A stretch of DNA of 64,000 nucleotides from Clostridia bacterium (GCA_017541105.1 JAFXZS010000002.1:29764-93763), one strand, 5' to 3'; numbered from the stretch's first letter, positions 41,327 through 51,099 are shown. Program-made: numbers and translations. Notes: generated from the sequence alone by a model not told the origin.

Positions 41327-42904
41327 TTGCAATTCGGAAGTCCGCAGTTTGCCTGGGCCCTGATCCTGCCCGCCGGAATTGTTGTGCTGTACCTGCTGCG
41401 CCGGAAGTATGTGCCGCGGCAGGTTCCGAGCACATTTCTCTGGCAGAGGGCCATGAAGGATCACGCGGCAAACCGGCCGATTCAGCGGCTGCGGAGAAAC
41501 CTGCTGCTGCCGGTACAGTTCCTGGCGGCGCTGGTCCTGGCACTGAGCCTGATGCAGCCGTGCGTGGAAGGCGGAGCTGCCTCCCGTACGATCCTGATTT
41601 TTGATCTTTCAGGCAGCATGCAGGCGGTCACGGACGGCCGCTCCCGGCTGTCCCTGGCGAAGGAACGCGCGGAGGAAATCCTGCGGGGACTGCCGGCCGG
41701 GGAGGAGATTACGGTACTGGCATCCGGCGAGGAAGTCCGGCAGATTCTTTCCGGAAGTACGGAGAAGGAAGACGCGCGCCAGGCGCTGCAGGGGCTGGCC
41801 TGCGGCCGCGGCGGGGCGGACCTGGATCGGGCGGTTTCCCTGGCGGAAGCTATCCGGAGGGAAGATGAGGAAAAAGGCGCAAGGATCCTGGTGTTCTCAG
41901 ACAGTTATCTGCCTCCCGAAGGCGTCTCCGCGGTCAATGTCGGCCGGGGGGAGGAAAACCGTTCCGTTTACTCCCTTACGGCGGAAGAGGATCATGCCTA
42001 TGTGCGTATCGGCAATTACGGCGGAGATTGTGTGCTGACCGTAACCTGTTCTGCCGACGGTGTGCTGTGTGAGGCAAAGGAAGTGGAGATTCCCGCCGGA
42101 GAAACGGCGGGCATTCTGTTCCGGATTCCGCAGGAAGCTTCCCGGACAGAAGTGCGCATCCGGGAACAGGACGCCCTGGAAGCGGATAATCAGGCGGAGG
42201 CAGCGGTAAAACACAGCCGTACGCGGACGGTGGCGCTTTCGCAGGACAGCCTTTTCCTCGAAAGCGCGCTCAGGGTTCGCGGGGATCTGCGGGTGCTGCG
42301 CCTGGACGAGGAAGCAATGGAGACGACCGAGGCGGATCTGTATATCTACGGAACTTCTCCTCTGATTTTTTCCCGCGATCCGTCCGAAACTGCCTTTACA
42401 TGGGCGGAAGAGGACACGGAAGCCGACGGAGTACTGACGGCGGAAGATACGCCGATGACAGCCGGGCTGACGCTGAAGAATGTTTTTCTGAGGTCCTGCC
42501 GTCCGGTTACGGGCGGCCGGGCAGCAATCCGTGCGGGCGGGGAGGTGGTTGCCGCCTTTACGGACAGTGAGGCGGCGATCGGATTCAGTCTGAAAGATAC
42601 CAATCTGCCGCTGAAATATGATTTTCCCATTCTGGTGCAGAATATTCTGGCCATGCTGCTTCCGGAGGCGGAGAATTCCTCCGCCCAGGCGCTGCCGGAT
42701 GCTGTGCCGATGACACCGGAGGAAAGCGACGTGCGCACGGTGGCACCCGAACGGCAAGCCGCGGAGGAAAAGGCGGGCAGCACCCGCGGACGGGATCTGA
42801 CGCGAGTCCTGCTTGCAGCTTTCCTGGGGCTGCTGGTGCTTGAATTTATCCTTGCCCGTGAACCCTGGACGAGGAAACGGAGAAGGGAGGCGGCAAACAG
42901 GTGA
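41327..42904 (+). CDS. BatA-like VWA membrane protein
   Basis: 525-residue membrane protein. Two N-terminal helices (about 9-25 and 60-78) precede a von Willebrand A domain with an intact MIDAS start, DLSGSMQ, near residue 93. A beta-rich region follows and a C-terminal helix lies near 490-505. The TTG start at 41327 has TGAGGAAG 8 bases upstream; earlier in-frame starts overlap the DUF58 gene. Gene order MoxR-DUF58-VWA-VWA matches the Bat/MoxR families. Confidence 0.87.
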   Translation: MQFGSPQFAWALILPAGIVVLYLLRRKYVPRQVPSTFLWQRAMKDHAANRPIQRLRRNLLLPVQFLAALVLALSLMQPCVEGGAASRTILIFDLSGSMQAVTDGRSRLSLAKERAEEILRGLPAGEEITVLASGEEVRQILSGSTEKEDARQALQGLACGRGGADLDRAVSLAEAIRREDEEKGARILVFSDSYLPPEGVSAVNVGRGEENRSVYSLTAEEDHAYVRIGNYGGDCVLTVTCSADGVLCEAKEVEIPAGETAGILFRIPQEASRTEVRIREQDALEADNQAEAAVKHSRTRTVALSQDSLFLESALRVRGDLRVLRLDEEAMETTEADLYIYGTSPLIFSRDPSETAFTWAEEDTEADGVLTAEDTPMTAGLTLKNVFLRSCRPVTGGRAAIRAGGEVVAAFTDSEAAIGFSLKDTNLPLKYDFPILVQNILAMLLPEAENSSAQALPDAVPMTPEESDVRTVAPERQAAEEKAGSTRGRDLTRVLLAAFLGLLVLEFILAREPWTRKRRREAANR

Positions 42905-45546
42905 GTTTTGAAATATCCCGCCCCCTTTTGCTGCTGCTGATTCCGATCTGTGCCGCGGCGGTGTTCATCACCGCAAAACTGAATAAAAGCCGGAGCCTGA
43001 AGGAGCGTGTGTCCCACCTGGTGCGCTATCTGCTCATCATCCTGACGGTTCTGGCGCTGGCAGGCACGAGCCTGCTGATGATCAGCCCGGAACGGACAGC
43101 CTGGCTGCTGCTGGACGACTCCGCCTCCGTACAGGAGGAGGAAGTGATTTCACTGGCCCGGCAGGCACTGGAGGAGGCCGGGAAATCCCGGAAAACCGGG
43201 GTGATTGTCTTCGGGCAGAATGCCGCAGTGGAAAAGTCCATCGGGAACAGCACGGAACTGGGAGGGATCTCCGCGGCGGTGGACCGCGGCGGCAGCAGCC
43301 TGGGCGAAGCACTGGAACTGGCATCCGCGCTCCTGCCGACCGACAGCAACGGCGGGATCGCCGTGATCAGCGACGGCCTGGTTTCCGGTGTGGAAGAATG
43401 GCTGAAAAGCGGCTCCCATGTTCCGGTGAATACCCTGAAGACCGGGAAAAAAACCGGACCGGATGCACAGGTTACGGAGATTTCCGTACCCGCTTCCCTT
43501 TACAAGGGACAGAAGTATACGACGGTTGTGACCGTACACTCGAATACCGCCGGGGAAGGGACGCTGCTTCTGAGCGAGAATCATGCTTCTCCCCGTACCC
43601 GGCAGGTGACCCTGCGGAAAGGCGAGAATACTTTCGCCTTTGAATCCACAGCATCCGCCGGCGGCGTCATTCCCTGCGAGGCTCGGATCCTGCTGCCCGG
43701 GGATACCGTGAGCGCCAACGATCTGAACGGCACCTTTACCGTGGTCAGCGGCGAAATCAGCATTCTTCTGGCGGAAGGAAACAGCGGGGACGGTACCGAG
43801 CTGGAAAAAATGTTGGAAAGCGCGGGGATGAAAGTCCGCGTGATTCCGGCTTCCATGCTCAGCGAAAACGCGGCGGATCTTTGGGCTTACCATGCGATTG
43901 CCCTTGTAAATGCGGACGCGGGGACGCTGACAGAGGGCCAGGCAGCGGCGCTGGACGCGGCTGCCAGGGAACTGGGCTGCGGTGTGGCTGTGTTCGGCGG
44001 AGATTCGAGTTATGCGCTGGGCGGGTACAGAGGCAGCGCGCTGGAGAAAATGCTGCCCGTAACGATTGATGTCCGGAACAAGCTGGATCTGCCGACCACG
44101 GCCCTGGTGCTTGTACTGGACAAATCAGGCTCCATGGCGGAGAACAGCTGGGGGCTGACCCGGCTGCAGCTGGCGCGGGAGGCAGCCTGCAGCGCATTGG
44201 AAGTACTGAATCAGCGGGATTACGCCGGTGTGATTGCCTTTGATGATACCGGGAAATGGGTTGTGCCCGTCAGTCCGGTAACGGATGTCTCCGCGATGCA
44301 GGACATGATCCGGACGATCCGGCTGGGCGGAGGCACGGCTTTCTACTCTCCGCTGGTTATGGCATACGAAGCCCTGAAGGAAGTAAAGACGCAGTACAAA
44401 CATGTGATCTTTCTGACGGACGGCGAAGCCGGGGATACCGGCTATGAGGACGTGGTCCGGGAAATGGCGGAAAACGGCATTACCGTGACGACCGTGGCGG
44501 TGGGAGACGGAGCGGATTACGCGGGCATGAAAAAACTGGCAGAGCTGGGAAACGGGCGGATGTACTACGCGGGCCCCTTTGACAGCCTGCCGAAAATCTT
44601 TACGAAGGAAACCATGCTGATCTCCGGCGCGTATGTGCAGAACCGCGTGTTTACCCCTGTGGTGACAGATGAAAGCATGACGGCTTTTGACGGCTTTCCC
44701 GCGCTTTCCGGTTATCTGGCGACGACGGAAAAACCGCTGGCCACGGTTTCCCTGTGCAGCGACCGGCAGGATCCCATTCTGGCCTGGTGGCAGTACGGGG
44801 CCGGGAAGGTGGTCAGCTGGACGAGCGACGTGCAGGGCGGATGGAGCCGAGAATTCCTGTCCTGGGGACAGGCGGCGGAGTTCTTCGGCGGAATTATATC
44901 CTTTGTGCTTCCGGCACATGAGCAGAGCGGACTGATCGCGCTGGAAAACGGGAAAATTCGTTTCACTGCGGATACGGACGATGAGGCGCTCAGCCGCGCA
45001 GTAAAGGCGGAAGCTCAAATCGTGCATCCGGACGGCACACGGGAAACCGTACTGATGGAGCAGGTAAACGCGGATGCTTTTGAGAGTGAGGCGGATCTTT
45101 CCCAGGCCGGCGCTTATGCGGTCCGGATTTCTGTGCTGGACAGGCTCGGAAACGAGCTGATGAACACCGAAAGCGGGGCGGTGGTCTCCTGGACCCGGGA
45201 ATATGACCTGCGAAACGAGGATGAGGGCGCGCTGGAAAAGCTCAGCATACAGACCGGCGGGCAGGCGCTGGAAACCCCGGAAGGGCTGCTGTCTTTCCCG
45301 GATACCAACGCCAGAAAACGCCGGGATCTTACGCCGCTGCTTGCATTGACGGCAGGGATCCTGTTCCTGCTGGACGCGGCGCAGCGCAGGCTGGATTGGA
45401 TCCGCGATCCGGATAAAAAGGCTCCGGAACCTGAAACACCGAAACGCATAAAAACCCAAAAGGATAAAAAGCCGGAGCAAACACCCCGGCAGGAGAAGGC
45501 TGCCGATGTACTCTGGCAGAATATGCAGAAGCGAAAACGGTTATAG
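42901..45546 (+). CDS. VWA/glutamine-amidotransferase-like membrane protein
   Basis: 881-residue membrane protein with helices near residues 6-25, 40-60 and 812-830. Its first VWA-like domain keeps DDSAS (DxSxS, residues 75-79). A GATase1-like region contains FGGDSSYALGGYRGSALEKMLPV, and a second VWA domain carries the canonical MIDAS DKSGS near residue 404 with a following DGEAG. It starts with GTG 42901, overlapping the previous stop by 4 bases. Two VWA domains around a GATase1-like domain is the pattern of large MoxR-linked proteins. Its stop codon overlaps the convergent thioesterase gene. Confidence 0.87.
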   Translation: MSFEISRPLLLLLIPICAAAVFITAKLNKSRSLKERVSHLVRYLLIILTVLALAGTSLLMISPERTAWLLLDDSASVQEEEVISLARQALEEAGKSRKTGVIVFGQNAAVEKSIGNSTELGGISAAVDRGGSSLGEALELASALLPTDSNGGIAVISDGLVSGVEEWLKSGSHVPVNTLKTGKKTGPDAQVTEISVPASLYKGQKYTTVVTVHSNTAGEGTLLLSENHASPRTRQVTLRKGENTFAFESTASAGGVIPCEARILLPGDTVSANDLNGTFTVVSGEISILLAEGNSGDGTELEKMLESAGMKVRVIPASMLSENAADLWAYHAIALVNADAGTLTEGQAAALDAAARELGCGVAVFGGDSSYALGGYRGSALEKMLPVTIDVRNKLDLPTTALVLVLDKSGSMAENSWGLTRLQLAREAACSALEVLNQRDYAGVIAFDDTGKWVVPVSPVTDVSAMQDMIRTIRLGGGTAFYSPLVMAYEALKEVKTQYKHVIFLTDGEAGDTGYEDVVREMAENGITVTTVAVGDGADYAGMKKLAELGNGRMYYAGPFDSLPKIFTKETMLISGAYVQNRVFTPVVTDESMTAFDGFPALSGYLATTEKPLATVSLCSDRQDPILAWWQYGAGKVVSWTSDVQGGWSREFLSWGQAAEFFGGIISFVLPAHEQSGLIALENGKIRFTADTDDEALSRAVKAEAQIVHPDGTRETVLMEQVNADAFESEADLSQAGAYAVRISVLDRLGNELMNTESGAVVSWTREYDLRNEDEGALEKLSIQTGGQALETPEGLLSFPDTNARKRRDLTPLLALTAGILFLLDAAQRRLDWIRDPDKKAPEPETPKRIKTQKDKKPEQTPRQEKAADVLWQNMQKRKRL

Positions 45547-45939
45547 CTTGAAGCCCGTGACTGTGGCCTGAGCGATATCCCGGCCGAGGTCGTCGGTCAC
45601 ATCCACATTATAGACACAGCTTGTCCTGCCGTCCTTGCGGCAGGACGCTTTTGCTGTCAGCCTGGTTCCGTGCGGCGCGCTGAGGAAGCTCATGCTCACC
45701 TGCTGGGCGACGGTGGGCCGGTGCATATTGCTTGCCGCTGCTGCAAAGGCAAAATCCACCAGGGTCAGCATGACACCGCCCATGACGCCGCCCTCCGCAT
45801 TGCGGTGCCGGGATGTAAGCAGGACGCTGCAGACGGACTCGCCCTCTGCCAGCGCTTCCAGCGTGATGCCGTTTTCCGCCGCAAACCGGTCCTGCCTGAA
45901 AAAACTGCGGGCTTCTTCCAGGGATTGAAATGCTGCCAT
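45541..45939 (-). CDS. PaaI-type hotdog thioesterase
   Basis: 132-residue acyl-CoA thioesterase of the hotdog-fold PaaI/4HBT family. The helix segment EGGVMGGVMLTLVDFAFAAAAS, with the catalytic acidic residue in TLVDFA, is diagnostic. It would hydrolyse acyl- or aryl-CoA. Its 3' end overlaps the convergent VWA gene by 6 bases. It has its own promoter. Confidence 0.9.
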   Translation of the reverse strand: MAAFQSLEEARSFFRQDRFAAENGITLEALAEGESVCSVLLTSRHRNAEGGVMGGVMLTLVDFAFAAAASNMHRPTVAQQVSMSFLSAPHGTRLTAKASCRKDGRTSCVYNVDVTDDLGRDIAQATVTGFKL

Positions 45940-45971
45940 GGTTTACCTCCGGACGATCTGATTTCGCGGAC

Positions 45972-46000
45972 ATTATATGCTATCCTCTGCGGAAAGGCAA
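45972..46000 (-). promoter_or_regulatory. Thioesterase promoter
   Basis: -35 TTGCCT (46000-45995), 17-bp spacer and -10 TATAAT (45977-45972). About 55 bp upstream an 8-bp perfect inverted repeat, CAATCCGC/GCGGATTG (46055-46076), could be an operator. Confidence 0.65.
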
Positions 46001-46149
46001 CCGGCTTCGGAAGGACGGTGCGGCATGCCCGGGGGACCGGGGATTGTGAATCATCAATCCGCATTTCCGCGGATTGACGGAAAAAGCAAAAATGCCGGAA
46101 GGTTATGTACAGAAACTGAGAAACGCAGAGGATATTCTGAATCTTCTGT

Positions 46150-46185
46150 AAAAAAATACCCGCGGAGCTGCAGTGCTTCGCGGGT
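46150..46185 (-). terminator. DegV terminator
   Basis: An 11-bp stem built on ACCCGCG/CGCGGGT plus GAAGC/GCTCC-type pairing, followed by ATTTTTTT on the minus strand, 12 bases after the degV stop codon. Confidence 0.88.
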
Positions 46186-46196
46186 GTTTTCCGCCG

Positions 46197-47078
46197 TCAG
46201 GGCTTTCTTGTGTTTTTGCCGATAAAGCAGAGCGCAATGGTTCCGGGGCCCGCATGGGCACCGATGACGGGGCCGACGTGTTCTATCATAACGTCCGCGC
46301 CGGGCATCTTCTGCTCGATGTTGGCCTTCACACGCTCCGCGTCCTCCGGCGCGTCGGCGTTCAGGATGAGAAGGGGGCTCTCCGCCGGATCGGGTTCCGC
46401 TTTCATCATTTCATCCACAATATAGGCCAGCGCCTTTTTCCGGCCGCGGATTTTCTCGCCGGCCTGCAGCGTCCCGTCACTGGCTTCGACAATGATTGGT
46501 TTGAGATCCAGCATGGTGCCCACCGTGGCGGCGGCACCGGAGATCCGCCCGCCGCGCTTCAGATACTTCAGGTCATCTACGGTAAAGTATGCCTGGGCGC
46601 GAAGCTTGTTTTCCTCGAGCCAGCGGGCGACTTCCGCCATGGGCTTCCCGGCGCGGTACATCTCGTGCGCCTTCAGAACCAGGAGCGTCATGGGACCGGA
46701 AATGCTCAGTGTGTCCACGACGGTAAAGGTGCGGCCGGGATAGCGGGCCAGCAGCTTTTCCCGTGCGGAATAAACAGCCTGCAGGGTGCAGGAAAGCTTG
46801 CTGGAGAAGGCAACAAACAGAAGATCCTTTCCGCTTTCCAGAATGGGCTCAAAATACTCAAGGTAGGATTCTTCATTCAGCGCGGAAGTTACGGGATTGG
46901 CCCCGTTGCGCATGGCGTCATAATAACTTTTATAATCCAGCGTCTGGCCCAGGTCATCAAAATATTCCTTGCCGTTCAGGGCGTAGGGCATATAGACGAC
47001 GGGAATGTCATACTTCGTTTTCAGGTGGTATGGCAGGTCGCTGTCACTGTCCGTCATAAAGACGTATTCCATCTCCAT
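46197..47078 (-). CDS. DegV family fatty-acid-binding protein
   Basis: 293-residue DegV/FakB-type protein that binds long-chain fatty acids and presents them for phosphorylation by FakA. TDSDSDLP at the N-terminus and TSALNEESYLEYFEPILESGKDLLFVAFSSKLSCTLQA are the diagnostic segments, with the conserved Ser in the second. No fakA gene is in this window. The ATG follows GAAGGAGGACGG. It lies 42 bp after the GH31 gene on the same strand, so it may be the last gene of a Na/Pi transporter-GH31-DegV transcript. Confidence 0.92.
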   Translation of the reverse strand: MEMEYVFMTDSDSDLPYHLKTKYDIPVVYMPYALNGKEYFDDLGQTLDYKSYYDAMRNGANPVTSALNEESYLEYFEPILESGKDLLFVAFSSKLSCTLQAVYSAREKLLARYPGRTFTVVDTLSISGPMTLLVLKAHEMYRAGKPMAEVARWLEENKLRAQAYFTVDDLKYLKRGGRISGAAATVGTMLDLKPIIVEASDGTLQAGEKIRGRKKALAYIVDEMMKAEPDPAESPLLILNADAPEDAERVKANIEQKMPGADVMIEHVGPVIGAHAGPGTIALCFIGKNTRKP

Positions 47079-47120
47079 GATACCGTCCTCCTTCGGTTGC
47101 CGTTCAATTGCATTTCCATT

Positions 47121-49163
47121 TTATAGCACGACGTGGATTTTTGCAACCCTGTCTGCGGGAGCCAGGGAGACCCTGGTGAGATGCTCTGACAGAAGCGGCG
47201 CGGGATCCGTTCCGTCATCCCGGTAAAGGTCGTAGGAGACGGGCCTGTCTGCCAGGCAGAGCGCGGTGAAATCGTGATCGTTCAGCGTTTCGGAAGAATC
47301 GCCTCCGGGGCACAGAAGCACCGCGTGATTCTTCCTGACAAAGAGGGGAAATTCTCCCAGCGAAAGGCTGATCCGGTGATCTCCGGGAGGCAGCTCCAGA
47401 AGGTCATAATCCTCCGGAGAACGGAAACGGATCATCAGCATCTCTTCGGGCAGATACATATAACGGCCGGCAGCGTTCTGCTCCAGTACAGGGGCAATCA
47501 TGCAGGCCTCACCCAGCATCAGCTGATCCTCCGTGGCGACAGCCCGGGGATCCTCCGGATAGTCAAAGGCCAGCGGGCGGAAATACATGCCGTCTGTAAG
47601 CGCGGCTTTCATGAACTCGCTGTAAAGGAAGGGGAGAAGGGCATAGCGGACCCGGATGGTATTCCGCATGAGATCCAGAATGGAGAAACGGTAGACCTCC
47701 TGATCCCGGGTGTGCAGCGCGGAATGGTTGCGCATCAGCGGTGTGAAGACGCCCAGCTGCAGAAAGCGCTCCAGCAGGTCTTCCGTTACATTGCAGCCAA
47801 AGCCGCCCAGATCGCACCCGGAATACAGGAAGCCGCACAGGTTCAGGTTCGGCAGCATCTGCAGCGCCAGTTTCAGATGGCTCCACCAGGAAAAGTTGTC
47901 CCCCTGCCAGATGCCGCCGCTGCGGTGGGCACCGATGAAGGAGGAACGTGAGAACAGGAGGAAACGCTTGCCCGGGTCAAAACGCCGGAAGCCCTCCGCA
48001 GAAGCATGTGTCATGAAAGCGCCGTAGAGGTTATGCACCCGGTCATGACGGACACGGCGGCCTTCCGGTTCCTGCCAGAAGGAACGGTAATCCTCCGGAT
48101 TGTTGGCGATGCCGTTAAAGGCATCCTTCAGGCTCCAGAGCGCTTCATAATCCGCGTGCCCGCCGCGCAGCTCCTCCGCCCGGGAAAAAGCAGCCGCTGT
48201 CCGTTCCTCGGTATAGAACAGGGCCGGTTCGTTCATGTCATTCCAGAAACCTTCCACCCCTGCCTCCAGCAACGGCCGGTAAAGATCTCCGAACCATCGG
48301 CGGACATCCTTTCGCAGAAAATCCGGAAAGCAGCAGAAACCGGGCCAGACGGCAGCCCTGAATTCGGAACCGTCCGCCTTCCGGCAGAAGGCATCGGCTT
48401 CTCTGCCGGAATCATAGGGTTCGTAGCCCTCCTCCGCAGCGATCCCCGCATCAATGATGGGAATCAGGCGGATGTGCTCTTCTTTCATTTCGGCGCAGAA
48501 GCGCTTCAGATCCGGAAAAGCGTCCTTTTTCCAGGTAAAATTTCTGAACGCCTCCATATAGTCGATATCCATGCAGATGCCATCCAGGGGAATTCCCTGT
48601 TTCCGATGTCCATCCGCCACGGTACGGATCTCCTTTTCGCTGGCGTATCCCCAGCGGCTCTGGATATAGCCAAAGGCCCAGCGGGGCGGCAGATAGCTTT
48701 TCCCTGTCAGCCGGCGAAAAGCCCGTGCGGTTTCCGTCAGGGAATTTTCCTCCAGCAGATAGATATCCAGCTGCCCGTTTTCCGAAGTAATGACCGCCGT
48801 GTCCATGCGTGAATACCCAAGATCCCAGGTGACCAGACCCGGATCGTCCAGGTAGATGCCAAAGAGGCGTTCCGGACTGAAAAAAACGAGAAAGTTATGG
48901 GAACCGTACAGGCTTTCGGTGCTCTCCGTGTGGCTGAATACGTCGCTGTTCCAGGAACGGTAGAGAAAACCGCGCTTGTTGATGCCCCGGACAGATTCAC
49001 CGAGACCGAAAAGGCGCTCTTCGGGATGGAGCGCCAGCGTCAGGCGGAGCTTTTCGCCTTCCCGGGAAACATCAAACCAGGGCAGGGGAGAGGTTTCCGC
49101 AGGCAGAGAGAGAACTGCCGCACCCGTAGGCAGCGGCGTTCCGAAGGTGTATTTCCGGATCAT
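47121..49163 (-). CDS. Glycoside hydrolase family 31 alpha-glycosidase
   Basis: 680-residue cytoplasmic GH31 enzyme, expected to cleave alpha-glucosides or alpha-xylosides from the non-reducing end. The catalytic nucleophile is Asp309 in GFWNDMNEPALF and the likely acid/base is Asp422 in GGIWQGDNFSWW, both intact. The N-terminal galactose-mutarotase-like domain and C-terminal sheet domains are present; the protein is somewhat shorter than many GH31 enzymes (often 700-800). GAGG precedes the ATG. It follows the Na/Pi cotransporter gene by 20 bp. Alpha-xylosidase versus alpha-glucosidase cannot be decided here. Confidence 0.93.
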   Translation of the reverse strand: MIRKYTFGTPLPTGAAVLSLPAETSPLPWFDVSREGEKLRLTLALHPEERLFGLGESVRGINKRGFLYRSWNSDVFSHTESTESLYGSHNFLVFFSPERLFGIYLDDPGLVTWDLGYSRMDTAVITSENGQLDIYLLEENSLTETARAFRRLTGKSYLPPRWAFGYIQSRWGYASEKEIRTVADGHRKQGIPLDGICMDIDYMEAFRNFTWKKDAFPDLKRFCAEMKEEHIRLIPIIDAGIAAEEGYEPYDSGREADAFCRKADGSEFRAAVWPGFCCFPDFLRKDVRRWFGDLYRPLLEAGVEGFWNDMNEPALFYTEERTAAAFSRAEELRGGHADYEALWSLKDAFNGIANNPEDYRSFWQEPEGRRVRHDRVHNLYGAFMTHASAEGFRRFDPGKRFLLFSRSSFIGAHRSGGIWQGDNFSWWSHLKLALQMLPNLNLCGFLYSGCDLGGFGCNVTEDLLERFLQLGVFTPLMRNHSALHTRDQEVYRFSILDLMRNTIRVRYALLPFLYSEFMKAALTDGMYFRPLAFDYPEDPRAVATEDQLMLGEACMIAPVLEQNAAGRYMYLPEEMLMIRFRSPEDYDLLELPPGDHRISLSLGEFPLFVRKNHAVLLCPGGDSSETLNDHDFTALCLADRPVSYDLYRDDGTDPAPLLSEHLTRVSLAPADRVAKIHVVL

Positions 49164-49183
49164 AAAGACGACCTCGCTTTGCT

Positions 49184-50977
49184 TCAGGTTGACGCTTCCG
49201 GTGCGCGATCTGCTTTTTTCAGATAGAGAGAGGTGTATTCCTCAAAGTACTCGTCATAATGATGCTGATGCTGCTGCTGGAGCAGGCCGGACATTTCATG
49301 CACGTCCATGGCATTGTCCGTCAGTTCCACGATGACGATGGCAATGTTGGAACAATGATCGGAGACCCGCTCAAACTCTGAGATCAGATCGTTGAAGACA
49401 TAGCCGTTGGCGATGGTACATTTGCCTTTCTGCAGGCGCTGGGCGTGCTTTTCCTTCATTCTCCGGCAGATCCTGTCAATCACCTGCTCCAGGGGTTCCA
49501 CCCGGAAAGCGCTTTCCACGTCATTGGTCTGGAAACTGTTGAATGTGATCTCCACGATGCGGTTAATGGCATCCTTCAGATTGGCCATTTCCCGGTCGCC
49601 TTTCTCGGAAAAAGTAATTTTCTTTTCCATGATTTCCTGCGCCCGTTCGGCGATATTCAGCGCATGGTCACTGATACGCTCCAGATCCGTAATGGCACGG
49701 AGGTACTGGCTGACCGCCCGGTTCTGGGTGTCCGTCATTTCGCGGCCGGTCAGCTTCATCAGGTAACTGCCGATCTTATCCTCATAACGGTCCACGACAG
49801 CTTCCAGCTTGACGACGGATTCCAGCCCCTTGTCGGAATAATCTGTCAGAAGGCCGATGGCGATGCTTAAAGCTTTCTGCGTCAGCTGCGCCATCCGGCT
49901 GATGGTCAGGGAAGTCTGCTCCACCGCCAGGGTCGGATATGCCAGGAAGCGCTCTTCCAGGCGATTCATATCACCGGTTTCCTCTTCGTCCTCGGGATTG
50001 GGCCGGATCAGTACGGTCATCAGCTTTTCGAGCAGGGGAATGAAAGGCGCCAGCAGAGCCACGGTGGAAACCCGGAACAGGGTGTTTACCAGCGCAACGG
50101 AGAACATATTCATGATGGTATGCATGAAGGAGAAATGCAGGAAAGCATTGAGCCCATAGAAGATGGCGGCGAAGAGAATGACCCGGATCAGCTCAATTAC
50201 AAGATAAGAGAAAGCCGCGCGTTTCCCTTCCGTGGAGGAGCCCATACCGGAAATCAGCACAGGCACGGAAGCGCCGACGGCGATACCGAGAATAATGGGC
50301 AGCGCCTCATTCAGGGAGATGACGCCGGTGCTGGACAGCGCCTGCAGTATACCGACGGATGCGGAAGCGCTCTGGAGGATCGCCGTGATCACGATACCGA
50401 TCAGGATCCCAAGCAGCGGATGATTAAAACTGGTCAGCATGGAAAGGAAGGCAGGATCCTCCCGGAGGCCTGACACGGCGCTGCTCATGGATTTCATGCC
50501 AAACATCAGAACGGCAAAACCCATCAGGATGTCACCCACATGAATCAGGGACTTTTTTTTCGCGATCATCCGGATCAGGATTCCCGCAATGGCGACCATG
50601 GCGCTGAGGGATTCCGTGGACAACAGCTCGAGCGCCGCGGAAGCGCCTTCCCCGCTCAAACCGGACAGAGCGATGACCCAGCCGGTAATACTCGTGCCGA
50701 CAACCGCGCCCATGATGACGGAAATGGCCTGCCGCAGTTTCATCATGGCAGAATTCGCAAACCCGACCACCATGACACTGGTGGCGCTGGAGGACTGAAT
50801 GACCGCGGTGACACCCAGACCCAGCAAAATGCCCCGGAGCGGTGTACTGGACAGACGGTAAAGGATCAGCTCGAGCTTGTTACCCGCGACCTTTTTCAAC
50901 CCGTCTCCCATCAGCGACATTCCGAAGAGGAACATTGCCACTCCGCCCAGGAGCATTACGATATCGGAAATATTCAT
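49184..50977 (-). CDS. Na/Pi cotransporter family protein with PhoU-like domain
   Basis: 597-residue membrane protein of the PNaS/NptA group. The membrane half has the paired QSSSATSVMVVGFANS (near residue 60) and ILQSASASVGILQALSS repeats of sodium-phosphate symporters. The C-terminal 200 residues form a helical PhoU-like domain (YLRAITDLERISDHALNIAERA), which regulates phosphate uptake in relatives. It is preceded by its own promoter and is probably co-transcribed with GH31 and DegV genes. Confidence 0.92.
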   Translation of the reverse strand: MNISDIVMLLGGVAMFLFGMSLMGDGLKKVAGNKLELILYRLSSTPLRGILLGLGVTAVIQSSSATSVMVVGFANSAMMKLRQAISVIMGAVVGTSITGWVIALSGLSGEGASAALELLSTESLSAMVAIAGILIRMIAKKKSLIHVGDILMGFAVLMFGMKSMSSAVSGLREDPAFLSMLTSFNHPLLGILIGIVITAILQSASASVGILQALSSTGVISLNEALPIILGIAVGASVPVLISGMGSSTEGKRAAFSYLVIELIRVILFAAIFYGLNAFLHFSFMHTIMNMFSVALVNTLFRVSTVALLAPFIPLLEKLMTVLIRPNPEDEEETGDMNRLEERFLAYPTLAVEQTSLTISRMAQLTQKALSIAIGLLTDYSDKGLESVVKLEAVVDRYEDKIGSYLMKLTGREMTDTQNRAVSQYLRAITDLERISDHALNIAERAQEIMEKKITFSEKGDREMANLKDAINRIVEITFNSFQTNDVESAFRVEPLEQVIDRICRRMKEKHAQRLQKGKCTIANGYVFNDLISEFERVSDHCSNIAIVIVELTDNAMDVHEMSGLLQQQHQHHYDEYFEEYTSLYLKKADRAPEAST

Positions 50978-51054
50978 TTACCCTCCTCCGGCATGTTTCT
51001 CCCCCGGCATTCCCTGAACGCCCATGCCGATCATAAGTACATTCTTACCCTGTT

Positions 51055-51083
51055 ATTATATCGGATATAGGATTCCCGTGCAA
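51055..51083 (-). promoter_or_regulatory. Na/Pi cotransporter promoter
   Basis: -35 TTGCAC (51083-51078), 17-bp spacer and -10 TATAAT (51060-51055), about 75 bases before the ATG. It is divergent from the thymidine kinase promoter. Confidence 0.7.
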
Positions 51084-51099
51084 GGAGAATTTCGCGCGC

